Shown here one piece after another: positions 51,318 to 62,846 of a stretch of DNA of 64,000 nt. Within the stretch, counting starts at the first letter, position 1. Each line of letters opens with the position of its first letter. The DNA is from Diploptera punctata (taxonomy: Eukaryota; Arthropoda; Insecta; Blattodea; Blaberidae). The notes beneath the pieces were generated by a model that had not been told where the DNA came from, did not search any database, and saw nothing but the letters and a program-made list of their open reading frames with translations. The stretch spans positions 2,551,501-2,615,500 of the forward strand of contig JASPKZ010003845.1 in NCBI GenBank assembly GCA_030220185.1, in the 5' to 3' direction. Made by a program: the position numbers and the translations under genes.

Positions 51318-52045
51318 TATACGACTATTTAACTCATGCCCCAAATGGGAGTCAATGACCAATCACGTTTCAATGAATTTTGTTTTACAATCAATGGCAG
51401 TCGCGTTTCACTTCGCTCTTTATCGATTTCTCCTTATCAGCTCCTGCTTTGTGATAAAGCAGCCCCTTTTTAATATTCTGAACAGGTCAGAACATTATTT
51501 TTCTCCAACAAATACACTGAATATAGCAAATAATGAACAGATTCCCTCATTTTACAGAGTTGTTTACAAAAAAATAAATGAATAACCTATAATGTTGATT
51601 ATAATATACAGTTTGATGTGATTAATTATTTCTCCACTAGGGCGCATTCTTACAATATTGCGATAATATTTGGCAGTAAATAATACGATCAAGTTGCAGT
51701 TAATATACATAACCTCACATTTCTGATTTGTTTTCAAACATCGCCGTTTACATTAAATATATAAATATTTTAAACTACCGGTAACTATATTTAAATAATG
51801 ATTTTTTAGTAAACACTCACATTTCTGATTTGTTTTCAAACATCGCCGTTTACATTAAATATAAAAATATTTTAAAATACCGGTAACTATATTTAAATAA
51901 TGACTTTTGAGTAAACAGCTTAATTTTATTCGTTAAATAGTCCTAACAAATACCACTCTTGATTTCCAAACCCTCTAGATAAATTCACTCGTCACTTCAT
52001 GACTCGTGAATTTATCAATGATTTGGAAATCACTGGTGACATTAC
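51318..52045 (+). repeat. Unknown dispersed repeat, copy 2, with a 103-bp tandem duplication
   Basis: Shares ordered blocks with 25000-25697. A segment beginning CTCACATTTCTGATTTGTTT occurs twice in a row (51715 and 51818), each running through CATCGCCGTTTACATTAAAT to AACTATATTTAAATAATGA. A small hairpin GATAAATTCAC ... GTGAATTTATC near the right end is absent from copy 1. An (AAT)n with the repeat described at 27595 lies just upstream (51125-51220). Confidence 0.8.
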
Positions 52046-52299
52046 TTGTGATAAACATAATAATAATGATGATGGTAGTAATACTACTATAAATATGCTA
52101 AGTTATACGAGAAACACCAATTAATACATGTAACTTAAACGGGATAATGAACAAGCCAAGGTTAGAGCAAATATAAATTTAGATTTATTTTAACAGATAA
52201 CGACCGGCAACCCCCGATTTCCTGTGGTAAGGAATTCCATTTACGAGAAGTGAATATAGTATATGACGTTGAGTGATGGGATGTCCTCTGTTGTGGTGT

Positions 52300-52985
52300 A
52301 TTAAGCAAGAGAGGCTAAATAAATGGGAGTCGAGGTATATAGAGTCTTAAGTAAGATATCTGAGGATGAATTACAAAAAGCTTCTTATGAATTAAATAAA
52401 ATAGTTAAGGAATATGACATGAAGATCTCTACTTCAAAAACGAAATCAATGGGAATATTGGGTAGAAATATACAAAGGGTTAAATGGACATATAATAGAA
52501 CAAGTATCTAATTTTACATATCTTGGAAACATATCAGAAATAAAAAAAGAATATAGATGTAAAATTAGAAAAATATAATCAATTAAATGGCATAATAAAA
52601 ATACATTTTGAAAATCAATGTCAACAGAAACCAAATTAAGATTACATAATATAATTTCAAAACCAGCACTTAAATATGGAAGTGCAATTTGGGTCCTGAG
52701 TCAGAGAGATAAAATTAAATTGGAAGCAGCACATATGAGATTTTTCAGACTTCTTGGATTCATAAAGTTAGATCATCAAAGAAAACAATTAAAGTCGAAA
52801 ATATATTAAGTGATATAACAAAATATCAAGAAAATTGGTAACATGTTTTGAGGATGGAAAGGGGAATATTATCGAAACCATCTCTACAATTTCAAGCACA
52901 GGGAAAGAGAGATTTGGGAAGGCCACAGCGTAGATGGATTCACGAAGATCACTTGGGTAAACTACAGGCGACGAGCTAAAATGTT
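52300..52985 (+). pseudogene. Non-RTE LINE, post-RT region, frameshifted
   Basis: Blocks in order: SEDELQKASYELNKIVKEYD, MKISTSKTKSMGILGRNIQR, SNFTYLGNISE-like, MSTETKLRLHNIISKPALKY, GSAIWVLSQRDKIKLEAAHM, a WYHVLRMERG-like segment, KRDLGRPQRRWIHEDH. Several single-base indels. The catalytic YADD would lie just upstream and is lost. Confidence 0.8.
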
Positions 52986-53044
52986 CATGATGATGATGAA
53001 ATAAGGCAGTGTAATTTTCTTCTATCTTTAGGAGTTTCTTAATC

Positions 53045-53960
53045 ATTTTTTTCTTCGGCTTACCTCCACTTATAGTTCCACTTATAGTTTCCATTTATTT
53101 CTATCATTCCAATCTCATTTTTCCAAATTCCTATCATCCATATAAGTTTTCCATTTCCATCTTGGTCTCCACGTTTATTTCTTCCAGGGGGTGACCATTG
53201 GTATATATGTATTTTTGGCCATCTTTCATTTTCCATTCGAAAGAGTTTGATTTTCAATACTCTTAACAACAGATGTGGTGACATTCATTTCTCTCCAAAG
53301 GAATTAATGTCTTATTTTTTGAAGGTTTCTTCTAAGATAATCAAATTCAACTGTTCTGGTATTATTCTTTTGTAATTCCTTCAAAGACCAAGTTTCACTT
53401 CCATATGACGAAATATTCAGTATTATGCTCTTATAAATTTTCATTTTAGTTTCCTTTGTAATAATTTTGTTCCAAAGTATTCCTAGTTGCATTTTTTTGC
53501 CATTGCAATTTTAGTTTGTAAACATTTTTCATATATACCTAAACATGTAATTATTGACCCAATATATGATTTTTAAACTACCCAAACCCTCGGCACTATG
53601 GCCCTGGGGTCGACTCAACCTCTAACGAATAAAGGCGGCCGTTACGCAGGACTGACAACCCGGCTGACATCACGTGCTGATTGTCTATAAAACGTGGGAG
53701 CCTTAACCTCCTACTACCCCAAGGGCCTCCCGAGGCCTGTAGTGGGATAACTTTTTTATATTTAAAAATTTCACTTTTTTTTTTCACTGTTTCGAGTATG
53801 AGGTCATCCACATCATTTCCCAAACACATATATTCTGTTTTCTGTAAATTTAATTTCAGTCCCCATTTTGTATATTCTTCCATTAGTTTATTTATCATAT
53901 ATCCCATATTATCTTCATCCCCTGCAAACAATCATTTGATCATCTGCAAACAATAATAGG
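53045..53960 (-). pseudogene. Non-RTE LINE, post-RT region, split by a SINE-A
   Basis: Minus strand: MFAGDEDNMGYMINKLMEEY, TKWGLKLNLQKTEYMCLGND, KKKSEIFKY, then the SINE at 53572-53756, then LGILWNKIITKETKMKIYKS, ISSYGSETWSLKELQKNNTR and RMENERWPKIHIYQWSPPGR. The FAGDED block corresponds to the YADD region with the active site changed. Confidence 0.8.
53572..53756 (+). mobile_element. SINE-A, 5'-truncated copy inside a LINE
   Basis: Starts TTTTTAAACTACCCAAACCC (head missing), continues CTGGGGTCGACTCAACCTCT, GGCGGCCGTTACGCAGGACT and ends GGCCTGTAGTGGGATAAC. Confidence 0.9.
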
Positions 53961-54017
53961 AATACCCATTTCAGAAATGTTTATACCATAAATTAGAAAA
54001 CATCCTTGCCCACTGAC

Positions 54018-54719
54018 AAGGGAACTGTTAACCATTGCATGCCGATACCTACCTTGAAATTTCTTCCAGAGAAGCGTTGTGATGTACCAAGGCCATGTCC
54101 AAAAAAATATCTGCCGCTTTTAACTACAAGGCACAGAAATCGAAGCCATAATCCAGCAATATACGAAGCAGATGCTTGAATAGAGCGGGGCGGAGTGAGG
54201 CGGGGGCGCTGCGCAGACGGCTGGAGTTGTATCCTCGACAGGCCTAGAAGGCCCTTGGCCTGCCATCCGACTGCTGGCCTCACATCCATATATATATATA
54301 CATATATAGTTATTACAGACGTAGACTATCATCCAGCCAATGATGACATATGGTCAGCATGTCGGGTCCTCCAGCCGTTATAGCTGGTTTTCTCAACCTG
54401 GAGCCGCTACTTATTTTAGCTACCCAAATACATCATGATGATGGCTGGGTACCGGTCCCATACTGGACGAAATTCCACGAGAAAATTTCTTCCTCCATGG
54501 AGACTCGAACCAGCGCAAGTCCCGTACCTCTGCGCCAAGGCATCCTACCTTAACCACTCGTTGTATCACTTCCCTATAAATGGGAGATTTGGCTCTGGAT
54601 TTTAGTGACTTGCAGTTAAAAACGGCAGATATTTTTTAGACAGGGCCTTGGTACATCACAACGCTTCTCTGGAAATTTCATGGTTGGTATCGACATGCAA
54701 TGGTTGACCGTTCCCCCTA
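54018..54719. repeat. Inverted-repeat element split by SINE-D
   Basis: Arms about 54018-54165 and 54575-54719 are inverted: GAGAAGCGTTGTGATGTACC (54069-54088) is exactly mirrored at 54650-54669, and AACCATTGCATG and AAATATCTGCCG are also mirrored. The SINE-D at 54234-54559 fills the centre. No coding part; a small foldback/MITE-type element. Confidence 0.8.
54234..54559 (-). mobile_element. SINE-D, full-length copy
   Basis: Minus-strand head GAGTGGTTAAGGTAGGATGC and CTGGTTCGAGTCTCCATGGA; 3' end GGCCAAGGGCCTTCTAGGCC. GTTGTATC occurs on both sides (54226-54233 and 54560-54567) as an 8-bp duplication. Confidence 0.9.
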
Positions 54720-55019
54720 TAAAACTGGAAATAGCGCAATGGGAGATAACATACTGAATGAAGTGATAGATGACAGATGTCTCTACTTGCTTGGAGTATT
54801 TTGCCGTGATAGCATAAGGAAGTGTATTTTCAGTTATTGTCACTGTTCACCGTTATAGTATATCACGTTCTGAACACAATGGTGTGCTATACAACATTAT
54901 TTTCCTACTCTTGTCGCTTGTTCAAACTACATTTTTCACTTCTGTTTCACAAACTACAGGGGTTTACTAAATACACCAAACTATCGTATCTCGTAAAATA
55001 AAATAAAAAGTTTTAAATG

Positions 55020-55700
55020 TGTACAGCATCTTCCTGTGCCCAATATTAAATTTTGATTCTCTTTCTCCATTCATCTCTATCCTTCCAATCACCAACATGC
55101 AGTCCCCTGTCCTTCATCAAATCCATAATTCTCTCTCTCCATGTCTTCTTAGGTCTCCCTCCTCTTTTCCACCGATTTGGAATCCACTCCAAACTCCTAA
55201 CTGACAATGTATCTTCGTTCATCCTCTTCACGTGTCCAAATCATTGTAATTGTTTATTTCCCACAAATTGTATATTTGTTTCGATAAAGTTAATCTTTTC
55301 TCGGATAATACTGTTTCTGATCCTGTGTAATTTAGATCATCGTGCAGATTTTCTTAAAAAATCCATTTTTGTATGTTGAAATTTTGACTTTCATTTGACA
55401 TTTATAATCCATGTTTCTGCCCCGCAGTTCATTATGCTTCATACTATTGATTTATACATATGGATTTTAGTTTCTATGAATATCTGCTTCCCCACAAAAT
55501 TCCACCCAATCGGTTTTAGTTTCTTTGAATAATTCCATTCCATTCAATATTGCTATTGCAGATCTACCTCTAACTATTATTTTTGTTATTTCCAATTCAT
55601 TGTTTTTAAGTTCATTTATTTCAACTCCCAAATATTTAATTTTGTTTAAAATATTAATGGTATTTTTGGAATCTTCTAATACCAAATAATATAAAAATAC
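55020..55700 (-). pseudogene. Non-RTE LINE, post-RT region
   Basis: Minus: NKIKYLGVEINELKNNELEI, NGMELFKETKTDWVEFCGEA, then KRMNEDTLSVRSLEWIPNRW, KRGGRPKKTWRERIMDLMKD and GDWKDRDEWRKRIKI. Only a few frame changes lie between the two blocks. Confidence 0.75.
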
Positions 55701-55711
55701 ATTTAAATTTA

Positions 55712-56056
55712 CTAGTGTCTTGGGTTCACCAAAGACAGATTAACACACAGGCGAACGAAGAGGACTACATAATAATGAGCTAAATTATATTTATGGGAAA
55801 CCAGATATAAAAGGAAGAGTTTAGTCTCATAGACTGTGATGGCAGGACATGTGGCACGAATGGGGAAGAAAGAGGAAATTAAATATTGTAGGAAAACCAG
55901 AGAGAAAGCGCCTAGAAGGCAGGGCAACATTAACCATGATTTGAAAGTAAATTTTACAGGAGAAAATTGTAAAACATTAGTTCAGGATATGGATGTATTG
56001 AGAGCTTATGTTCGCGCGTCCATGAACCTACAGACTCGATACTGTCAGTGAATTAA
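55712..56056 (+). pseudogene. RTE-clade LINE 3' fragment
   Basis: GAAGAGGACTACATAATAAT, GGGAAACCAGATATAAAAGG, MAGHVARMGKKEEI, NINHDLKVNFTGENCKTLVQ and LRAYVRASMNLQTR followed by the terminus CTCGATACTGTCAGTGA. Confidence 0.85.
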
Positions 56057-56117
56057 TTAATTAGATAAAAAGTCCTCTATTTGGGCCTCCGCGAAGGGAC
56101 TACTTCAAGAGATCCGT

Positions 56118-56255
56118 GATAAAATTGTAATCATGATTTGGAGGAGGTGAATTAAACAGGGAAATATAGGATAGTATTAGGAAAGTATAGGGATATATGA
56201 AAAACTTGCGTCCACACTGCCATGGACCTCTAAGTTTGATTGTGCTGGTGACTTT
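56118..56255 (+). pseudogene. RTE-clade LINE 3' fragment, degenerate
   Basis: ATCATGATTTGGAGGAGGTG and GTCCACACTGCCATGGACCT with the terminus TTGATTGTGCTGGTGAC. It lies directly downstream of the preceding copy in the same orientation. Confidence 0.65.
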
Positions 56256-56269
56256 GTTTTATTTATTTT

Positions 56270-56755
56270 TTACTCCAATCCTACCATGTCTTAGGGCATT
56301 CTCTCATGGCATTGGCAAAATTATAACCCACTTCCGAGATTTAGCATCGGAAGTTTGAAGTTTCGTTAGCCCAGTGGTAAATGGTAACTAGAAACAGGAT
56401 TTTTATGTACTAAAAGATTAAGATTGCAACACAGTATAATGATAAATTAGATTTATGACTGTCTTTTGTTTTGGTTTCACATACAAACAATTGAATAATA
56501 TAATAAGAAGTAAGACTTCTGTATTTTATCTTGGTTTCACAAACAGTTGAATAATATATACTAACAGTATTTGCAGTCTTATATTTTATTAGATAAAAAT
56601 CCTAACTCTAATGTTAACGAAAACCAGGAGAATCCTTAAACCTAAACTTAATCTAAATTCCAAACCATGGGCAACCACAGGAATTTTTCCTGGAATCGAA
56701 CTCTGCACCTCATGAAAATAAACTAAAACACCGACCTCAAGACATGAGACTGTTC
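56270..56755 (-). mobile_element. SINE-G copy, diverged with internal insertion
   Basis: Minus-strand head near 56690-56755 (GTGCAGAGTTCGATTCCAGG), body AAGGATTCTCCTGGTTTT, and 3' part at 56280-56330 (ATGCCATGAGAGAATGCCCT). The middle carries extra AT-rich DNA. Confidence 0.6.
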
Positions 56756-57169
56756 TATTTAGTTAGGTTATGTTAAGTTGGAAATTGTTTTGAAAATGTA
56801 CTTAGTCAATTTTTGCACTGAATACTCAATATGTTTTATATCAATTATATATAAAATTATACGTTGTAACGCGGCTACACCCTTCTACCGGATTTTAGAG
56901 GTTCAATTGATTTAGTAAACATGGTTTTATTTTTAATATATGGCGTGTAAATGTGAGCATTACTGGAGGGAGAACAGTATCTGCATATTTAAATTGGCTG
57001 TCCTGGTGGTAGATTGCTCTTTCTTATGGAATGATATCATGCAGTTTTGAAAAATGCCCACCCGGAGGATCTAATAAATCTATAATCTCAAAATGTCTCC
57101 GCACGTTCCAAAATATCTTCTGCAGTATTTTCCTTCCTGTTACATCCCTAATTTTTTTCTTAAGAGGAT
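56756..57169. other. No recognised feature
   Basis: AT-rich non-coding sequence. Confidence 0.45.
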
Positions 57170-57263
57170 ATGCTACCCTGCTGATATATCGTGCCGATTG
57201 TCTAACCATAACATCTTACTATCCCAAAGGCCTCTTAAGACCTGTTGTGAGATCACTTTACCT
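57170..57263 (+). mobile_element. SINE-A 3' fragment, diverged
   Basis: GTGCCGATTGTCTAACCATA, CTTACTATCCCAAAGGCCTC and AGACCTGTTGTGAGATCACT correspond to the SINE-A 3' end with many substitutions. Confidence 0.65.
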
Positions 57264-57607
57264 ATGTACAATATAATTATCGGATATTTTGACTTCTGAT
57301 AGCTACAACTAGGGTCTATAGGGGGTAATAATGTTTCCGCTTATCCATGGATTAACGGTGTGTTGATAGCACCAGCTCGCCAGAATTTGTAGTACATACG
57401 TTGTAACATCTCGCCCAACGTGAGACAAGGGTGCTCCGTTGCAAGACTAACTTGACCATGTTAATGTAATTAGTTAAGCTTATTTCCCTACATATGTCAG
57501 TGAGTGACAAATTATTAGCTCATCGCCTCAAAACGTTATCTGGTAGGCAACTATAGTGTTATTTGGATGAGAGAGGCTGGTTATACTTTACTCTAACAAA
57601 CTACATG

Positions 57608-57690
57608 CCGCTACCGGCCTAGAAGGCACTTGGCCTACCAGCCGGTTGCTGGCTCTTACGTCCACAGGTTCTAATTACAGAGATATAATG
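57608..57690 (-). mobile_element. SINE-D 3' fragment
   Basis: CTACCGGCCTAGAAGGCACT, TGGCCTACCAGCCGG and TTGCTGGCTCTTACGTCCAC, the terminal part of SINE-D. 57264-57607 has no recognised feature. Confidence 0.75.
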
Positions 57691-57922
57691 CAGTTCTGGC
57701 TTCTTTAGCCACTTTTGAGGGGTCTATGGTGTATGTTGCGGTAAGAGGGAAGGGCGAGTTACAGGTACTGCCAGGAAATATCCTCAGTTTAGAAAACGTA
57801 ATAGTTATTACACATTTAATTTTCTTTTTCACTAGTTCTGTGTTAGTGAATAGTTTCGATGTCTAATAAGTTTGAAGTGTTCATTATAGAATAGCGTGGT
57901 TTTTGTAACAATTTATTTTATT

Positions 57923-57925
57923 ACG

Positions 57926-57983
<58 letters not shown>
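57923..57983. repeat. (ATT)n microsatellite
   Basis: About 20 units. Confidence 0.95.
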
Positions 57984-57985
<2 letters not shown>

Positions 57986-58094
57986 AATAAGAACATGTTT
58001 TTTGCATGGCTATTAGCTCCCTCCCCCACTCGGCAATGTTCCCTCCTGCCACGCCCATTTGGTTTCACAAGACGGTTACAATTATCAGAACTGG

Positions 58095-58363
58095 ACAGTA
58101 GACGATCATCCAGTCAGTGTGAGGGTGACATGTGGTCTGCATGTCGGGTCTCCCAGCCGTTATAGCTGGTTTTCTCAACCTTTTACTTACTATTTATTGT
58201 AGCTACCCAAATTTCTCACGATGCTGGGTGGGCCCGGTCCCATACCGGCAGAAATTACATGAGAAAATTTCTTCCCCCATAGAGACACGAACCAGCGGCA
58301 GCGCATGTCCCGTAGCTCTGCGCCAAGGCATCTTGCCTTAACCACTCGGTTACGGCGCGGGAC
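58095..58363 (-). mobile_element. SINE-D, 3'-truncated copy
   Basis: Minus-strand head GCGCCGTAACCGAGTGGTTA, then a lengthened head region (CGCTGCCGCTGGTTCGTGTC), body GGTATGGGACCGGGCCCACC and AGCTATAACGGCTGGGAGAC. Lost after ATGATCGTCTAC. Confidence 0.85.
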
Positions 58364-58389
58364 TATATTTTACTCGTATGTTCTAATTT

Positions 58390-58537
58390 AGGGTTGAGGG
58401 TCTTTTATGAGCTCGGAGATCTTCACACTCGGGATTCGCAGTTTAAAGACTTTTTCGGAAGAATTATCCCCTGGATTTTCCGTCCTAAAATGCGCCGACA
58501 TCCATGACACCAGAGGCAAGATAATTATCTCATAGAC
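58390..58537 (-). mobile_element. SINE-B fragment with internal deletion
   Basis: CGAGTGTGAAGATCTCCGAG, CCAGGGGATAATTCTTCC and GGACGGAAAATCC (reverse of the strand shown) follow the SINE-B body. The head is reduced, lacking the B box. A SINE-C follows immediately. Confidence 0.6.
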
Positions 58538-58549
58538 CATATCGTAATC

Positions 58550-58877
58550 CATCCATCCATAGTAATTCTGCCCGAGGGCAGGTCCTTCACTGCAATCATA
58601 GCATTTTCATGCCATGCTTTGTATCTTTACTAGAATTGTAGGTGTGGTAGCTTCCCGTTGCTTTTCACACCGGTGAAGGATGATGGTAATGATAAGGGTG
58701 ATGATGGCCATATGATTTCGGGGACCGTTTGGGCCTTAAAGTTTTCCTGACAATTGTCTTACAGGTGAGGAAAAAACCCCGATAAAAACCTCACCCAGAA
58801 AAACTGCCCCGACCTGGGATCGAACCCGGGCCCGCTGCGTGACAAGGCAACACGCTACCTCGAGACCACAGCGGGGG
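58550..58877 (-). mobile_element. SINE-C, full-length copy with 12-13-bp TSD
   Basis: ACCATATCGTAAT occurs at 58537-58549 and 58878-58890. Head with CTCGAGGTAGCGTGTTGCCT and a CCCGGGTTCGATCCCAGGTC B-box region, body, and a tail with the GAAA-loop hairpin (one G-U replacement) and the UUCG-type hairpin (loop changed to CTCG). Confidence 0.9.
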
Positions 58878-58960
58878 ACCATATCGTAATGATACTTATT
58901 AGATCTTCATTAATTAACTGTATGCTGATATTTACGTTAAAAAATGAAAAGCTAACTTTT

Positions 58961-59349
58961 TTTTTGTATTGTAAGCCTATGTTTTCCCTTTACAGAGATT
59001 TAGGCGCTCTTCCCCTACAGGGAAGAATTTGAACCATACTAATTTAGTTACACTTGTTTTCGTATAGATGTCATTTTGAGTGGTATGTGGTCAGCGTTCC
59101 GCCTCATACTGACATCTAGGAAACCAAGGTAGTACTAGGACGGGAAAATTAGGTAAATTTTGCTTAGAGGCCTTTTCGTTCAGGCTTAAGGATTTTTTAC
59201 GAGCCTGAAAATCTTCAGACTCGGGACCCACGGCTTAAAGTCCTCCTTGGATTTTTCCGTCCTAAAAAATCCATCGACCCCGGCCGGGTTTGAACCACGA
59301 CCCTTGGGACCAGAGACAAGGAGCATAACCACTAGTCCACCGCGGCCGA
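58961..59349 (-). mobile_element. SINE-B, full-length copy
   Basis: Minus-strand head GTCGGCCGCGGTGGACTAGT and GGTCGTGGTTCAAACCCGGC, hairpin AGCCTGAA ... TTCAGGCT conserved, 3' end GCGCCTAAATCTCTGTAAAG followed by ACAATACAAAAAAAAA. Confidence 0.9.
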
Positions 59350-59409
59350 CAAAAAAACTAACGTAATGAACAAAATCAGAACTAAAATTACATGGATATA
59401 TTTTGGAGA

Positions 59410-59645
59410 ACTTAGAAATGAAATGTTAAGGATCGATTCCGGGAAATGTAGAAGAGATAAGAGTGAGAAATACGTCAATCAAAGAAACTGTATATGTTGA
59501 AATAGCAATAGAATGAATGACAGAAAAGGAAATCTGAAATGACATAATTATAACGGATGAACAAAAATTAACTAAACATGTCAATGAAGCAAGAATGGAA
59601 ACAAAAGAAGGCGGGGAGAAAGACCGAGAAAGGTCCATATAATTT
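59410..59645 (+). pseudogene. Non-RTE LINE C-terminal remnant
   Basis: NEMLRIDSGKCRRDKSEKYV, then KLTKHVNEARMETKEGGEKD-like blocks with several stops, in the order of a LINE tail. Confidence 0.55.
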
Positions 59646-60029
59646 CTATTGAGTACCAAGACTAGTTACTTGTGAAATTTCTAATTAATTTTGATTTCGT
59701 GTATTCGTATGTTGGTGACATTTGCAAATGTTTTTGTGTATTTTGTAGCAAATGGCACTGTAATATTCAATTTTCTAGCCATTTTGTAAGAATGTAAAAT
59801 TACTGAAATTATAATTATAATAGAGTAAAATAAATTATTATGTTTTGCGGTACATGTGGAAGACCTAACGAAGGTTGAACAGATGGTGTGGAAAGAAGTA
59901 TGAGTGAACTGGGACTTACTAAGGAGGATGTTCAAGACCTTTACAACTGGAGAAGGTGAATTTCTTAAGGGTGACGGAAAATCATGTAATGTGGATAATT
60001 TCCGGAAAAAAAAAATCCTAGTCCATTCA
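59646..60029. other. No recognised feature
   Basis: AT-rich non-coding stretch; an 84-codon minus frame has no motif. Confidence 0.45.
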
Positions 60030-60430
60030 TGAATTTAGGCTATTTGTTGACCTGTTTTGGCCTCAATAGAAACTCCATCCAAAAGTCTTTTGAGTGGACG
60101 TCCTGGTCTTCTTCTTCCTGCAGGTTGATAGTTTAACATTTGTTTGCGTATCCCGTGATCTTCCATTCGGTAAATATGTTGCATCCATCATAACTTATAA
60201 TCGGAAATTTTGTTTTCTAAAGGTTACATGTGTAATTCTTCTAAGACGTCTTCATTTTTTTATGATCTAGTAGTGTGTATCCTGAAGTCCTCCGAAGGTA
60301 TCTCATTTCAGCAGATCTAAGTGTCCGTAATCCTTTTGTTTCAATATCCATACTTCGTTACCATACAAAATAATTGGAAGAGCCAATGTTTTATACACTT
60401 TTAGTCTTGAATGTTTTTGGACTAACTGTG
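60030..60430 (-). pseudogene. Non-RTE LINE C-terminal remnant
   Basis: Minus: YKVYKTLALPIILYGNEVWI, LKQKD, then frames for RRLRRITHVTFRKQNF, MMDATYLPNGRSRDTQTNVK and RKKTRTSTQKTFGWSFY (GRRRPGRPLKRLLDGV-like in the neighbouring frame). Confidence 0.65.
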
Positions 60431-60619
60431 GCTTGATGATAGAATTTATTAACCCTAAAATCCTTAAAAAGTCGATGAAAAAATATTATGATTTTTATCA
60501 TCATCTGCATTCATGCATTTTTATATATAAAAAAATATAATCATTATCATCATAATCAGAGATTCACAATTATGTTAAAACTATTAAACGAAACATATGT
60601 ATGAACGATATTTCATCAT

Positions 60620-61032
60620 GTTATATTATATGGTTGATGCGAAACACGGTCTCTTAATTTGAGAAAAGAGAAAATATTACAATTTTTTTCAGAACAAAGT
60701 GCTTTTGGACCGAAGTGAAACAGGTAAATGCAGAAAATTACATAACAATGAGCTACATAATCTTTAAGGGACACCAGATGGAATAAGAGCAGTTAAATAT
60801 CGTAGAATGCGATTGGCAAGACACGTGGCACGAATATGGTATGAAAGATAGGCAATGGATACTTACCAGGGTGGAAGCGTTTAGTTTGTAGTCCAAGAAC
60901 GAGGTGAGAGAATAACGAAACCGTGACGTGTGAGAGGGAAATTATACAGAAAATGACTGGAAAATATTAAGTCATGATAGGGAAGTACGAGATCTTATGT
61001 CCGAACCTCCGGGCTCGATAGTGCCAGTGTTG
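60620..61032 (+). pseudogene. RTE-clade LINE 3' fragment, degenerate
   Basis: ATATTATATGGTTGATGCGA (LYGCET region), GAACAAAGTGCTTTTGGACC, a CGTAGAATGCGATTGGCAAG block, and the exact terminus GGGCTCGATAGTGCCAGTG. All frames are broken. Confidence 0.8.
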
Positions 61033-61439
61033 TTGTTAATTAATATTATTAACATCAAAACTGATGGTTGGACGGACAAAAGTTGCAGTTTACTGTAAAG
61101 TTGGAACTGCTCCCATGGATCAGACGGCTCGTTCCTGGAATCGCAGCACCGTGAGAACAGCTTCTGGTTTCATTTGATTGGCTACAGGTTGTTCAACAAC
61201 ATGTGTAATTAGTCTCTTAACTATTCTGTGTATTTGAATTTCTTCAACAACTTGTAATTATGAAGAGAAGTTTCCATTTCATTTGCAAGATATATCACAG
61301 AGATGTCCAAATAAACACTACATAGCCACAAACGTCCTTTTTTTTATCGGCTTGAAATGTATGCTAATTTTAACCCATATACAAAATCTGCCACTTAATG
61401 TGTGTACAATCTCAATGTCATCATAATTATCTGCATTCA
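61033..61439. other. No recognised feature
   Basis: Mixed-composition DNA without a credible frame or shared repeat. Confidence 0.45.
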
Positions 61440-62287
61440 TGGATTAGGTCTGTTGACCCGTTCCGACTTCAGCCCATCTCTTTCTAGGTCTGCCCACATC
61501 TCGGGTGCCTTTAAGTTTGTATTTTATTTGTTTTCGATATCTATCTTCATTCATTCTGTCTATGTGTTGCTTCCATTTATGTCTATATGTATTTATTTTA
61601 TCAGTTATTGTAAATATTTCAAGTTCCTGTCTTATTTCTGTGTTCTTGATTCTGTCTTCCTTAGTGCACCCTTTAACAGATCTCAGAAATTTCATTTCTG
61701 CCGCCGTTATCCTACTTAGATCTTGTTTTTTATGTATCGAGGCTTCTGAACCATAGAACAGTATCGGTACTGTCAACGTTTTATAAGATTTCAATTGGGT
61801 CTCACTTGTTTTGTTATTTAGTGATCGTTTTATCGTACCACATATTCCCTGGAATTTTGCTATTTTATTAGTTATATCAATATCATAATTAAATGAAATG
61901 TCACATCCTAGATAATTGAGATGGTTCACCTGTTCTATGATTTTGTTTCCTATTACTATTTTGGATCTAATTTGATTTTTCCCTTGGAATACCATTATCT
62001 TAGTTTTTTCTATGGATATTTTGAGATTATATTGTTCACATATATTATGTAATTTAAAAATATTCCTTTGAAGTTCGTCTTCCGTATTTGCTATTATTAC
62101 CTGGTCATCAGCGTATAATAATGTTTTCAAGTAGTGTTTTATCTAATTTTATTCCTTTATTTGTTTCTTCGTTCCATTTCTTTATTATATCATTGATGTA
62201 TAGGTTAAACAAAACTGGAGAGATACTGCATCCTTGTTTAACTCCTTGATTAGTATGAATCAATGTAATCATATTATTGTATCTAAA
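61440..62287 (-). pseudogene. Non-RTE LINE reverse transcriptase C-terminal half
   Basis: Minus strand. At 62287-62140 an adjacent frame encodes NQGVKQGCSISPVLFNLYIN (RT motif B). After a frame change near 62130 the 228-codon block begins LLYADDQVIIANTEDELQRN (motif C, YADD), then LKISIEKTKIMVF, LNYLGCDISFNYD, LFYGSEASIHKKQDLSRITA, AEMKFLRSVKGCTKEDRIKN, KWKQHIDRMNEDRYRKQI and RDVGRPRKRWAEV. The active-site residues are intact but N-terminal RT and endonuclease are gone. This is the best non-RTE LINE copy and the reference for fragments at 4085 and 36830. The clade is uncertain (Jockey/I/R1-like group). Confidence 0.85.
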
Positions 62288-62289
62288 AT

Positions 62290-62650
62290 CGTCCGCGTGG
62301 TTTAGTGGTTATGTTTCTTGCCTATGGTCCCAAGGGTTGCGGGTTCAAACCCGGCCGGGATCGATGGATTTTTGGGAAGGAAAAATCGAAGGGACAAATC
62401 CTCCGGTAGGGACTTTAAGCCGTGGGTCCCGAGTATAACATTTTTCAGGCTCTTAAAATAACCGCAAGCCTGAATAAAATACATCTGTGTAAAATTTCAC
62501 CGTCCTTCATCGATCCAAAAAAAATACGTTTGCTGCCTACTATTTGTCTCGTTGAGGTGATGTGCTAACAGCATGTCAATTGTTAACATCTGTGGGTAAA
62601 TAAGCGTAACTAAGTTAGCTTGGTTAAGAAACTCCCGTTAGAGAATATCC
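62290..62650 (+). mobile_element. SINE-B copy
   Basis: Head GTCCGCGTGGTTTAGTGGTT and GGTTGCGGGTTCAAACCCGG (B box GGTTCAAACCC), body GATCGATGGATTTTTGGGAA, the TTCAGGCT stem partly kept, then GAGGTGATGTGCTAACAGC. It abuts the 5' end of the LINE fragment. Confidence 0.85.
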
Positions 62651-62846
62651 GTGTCTCCACGTGGATCGTATAGAGTTTATACATACATTGTATCGAAACA
62701 TAGTAGGACACAAATTATATAATGCATTAATTACATCCAATCCCGAGCAATATTTTTTTTTGTTTTTTTGAATGCATTTTCTTTTGTGAAACTTGTACCT
62801 ATATTTGTATATTTTGTTTTCTTTCTCTCATTAACTATACTTTTAT

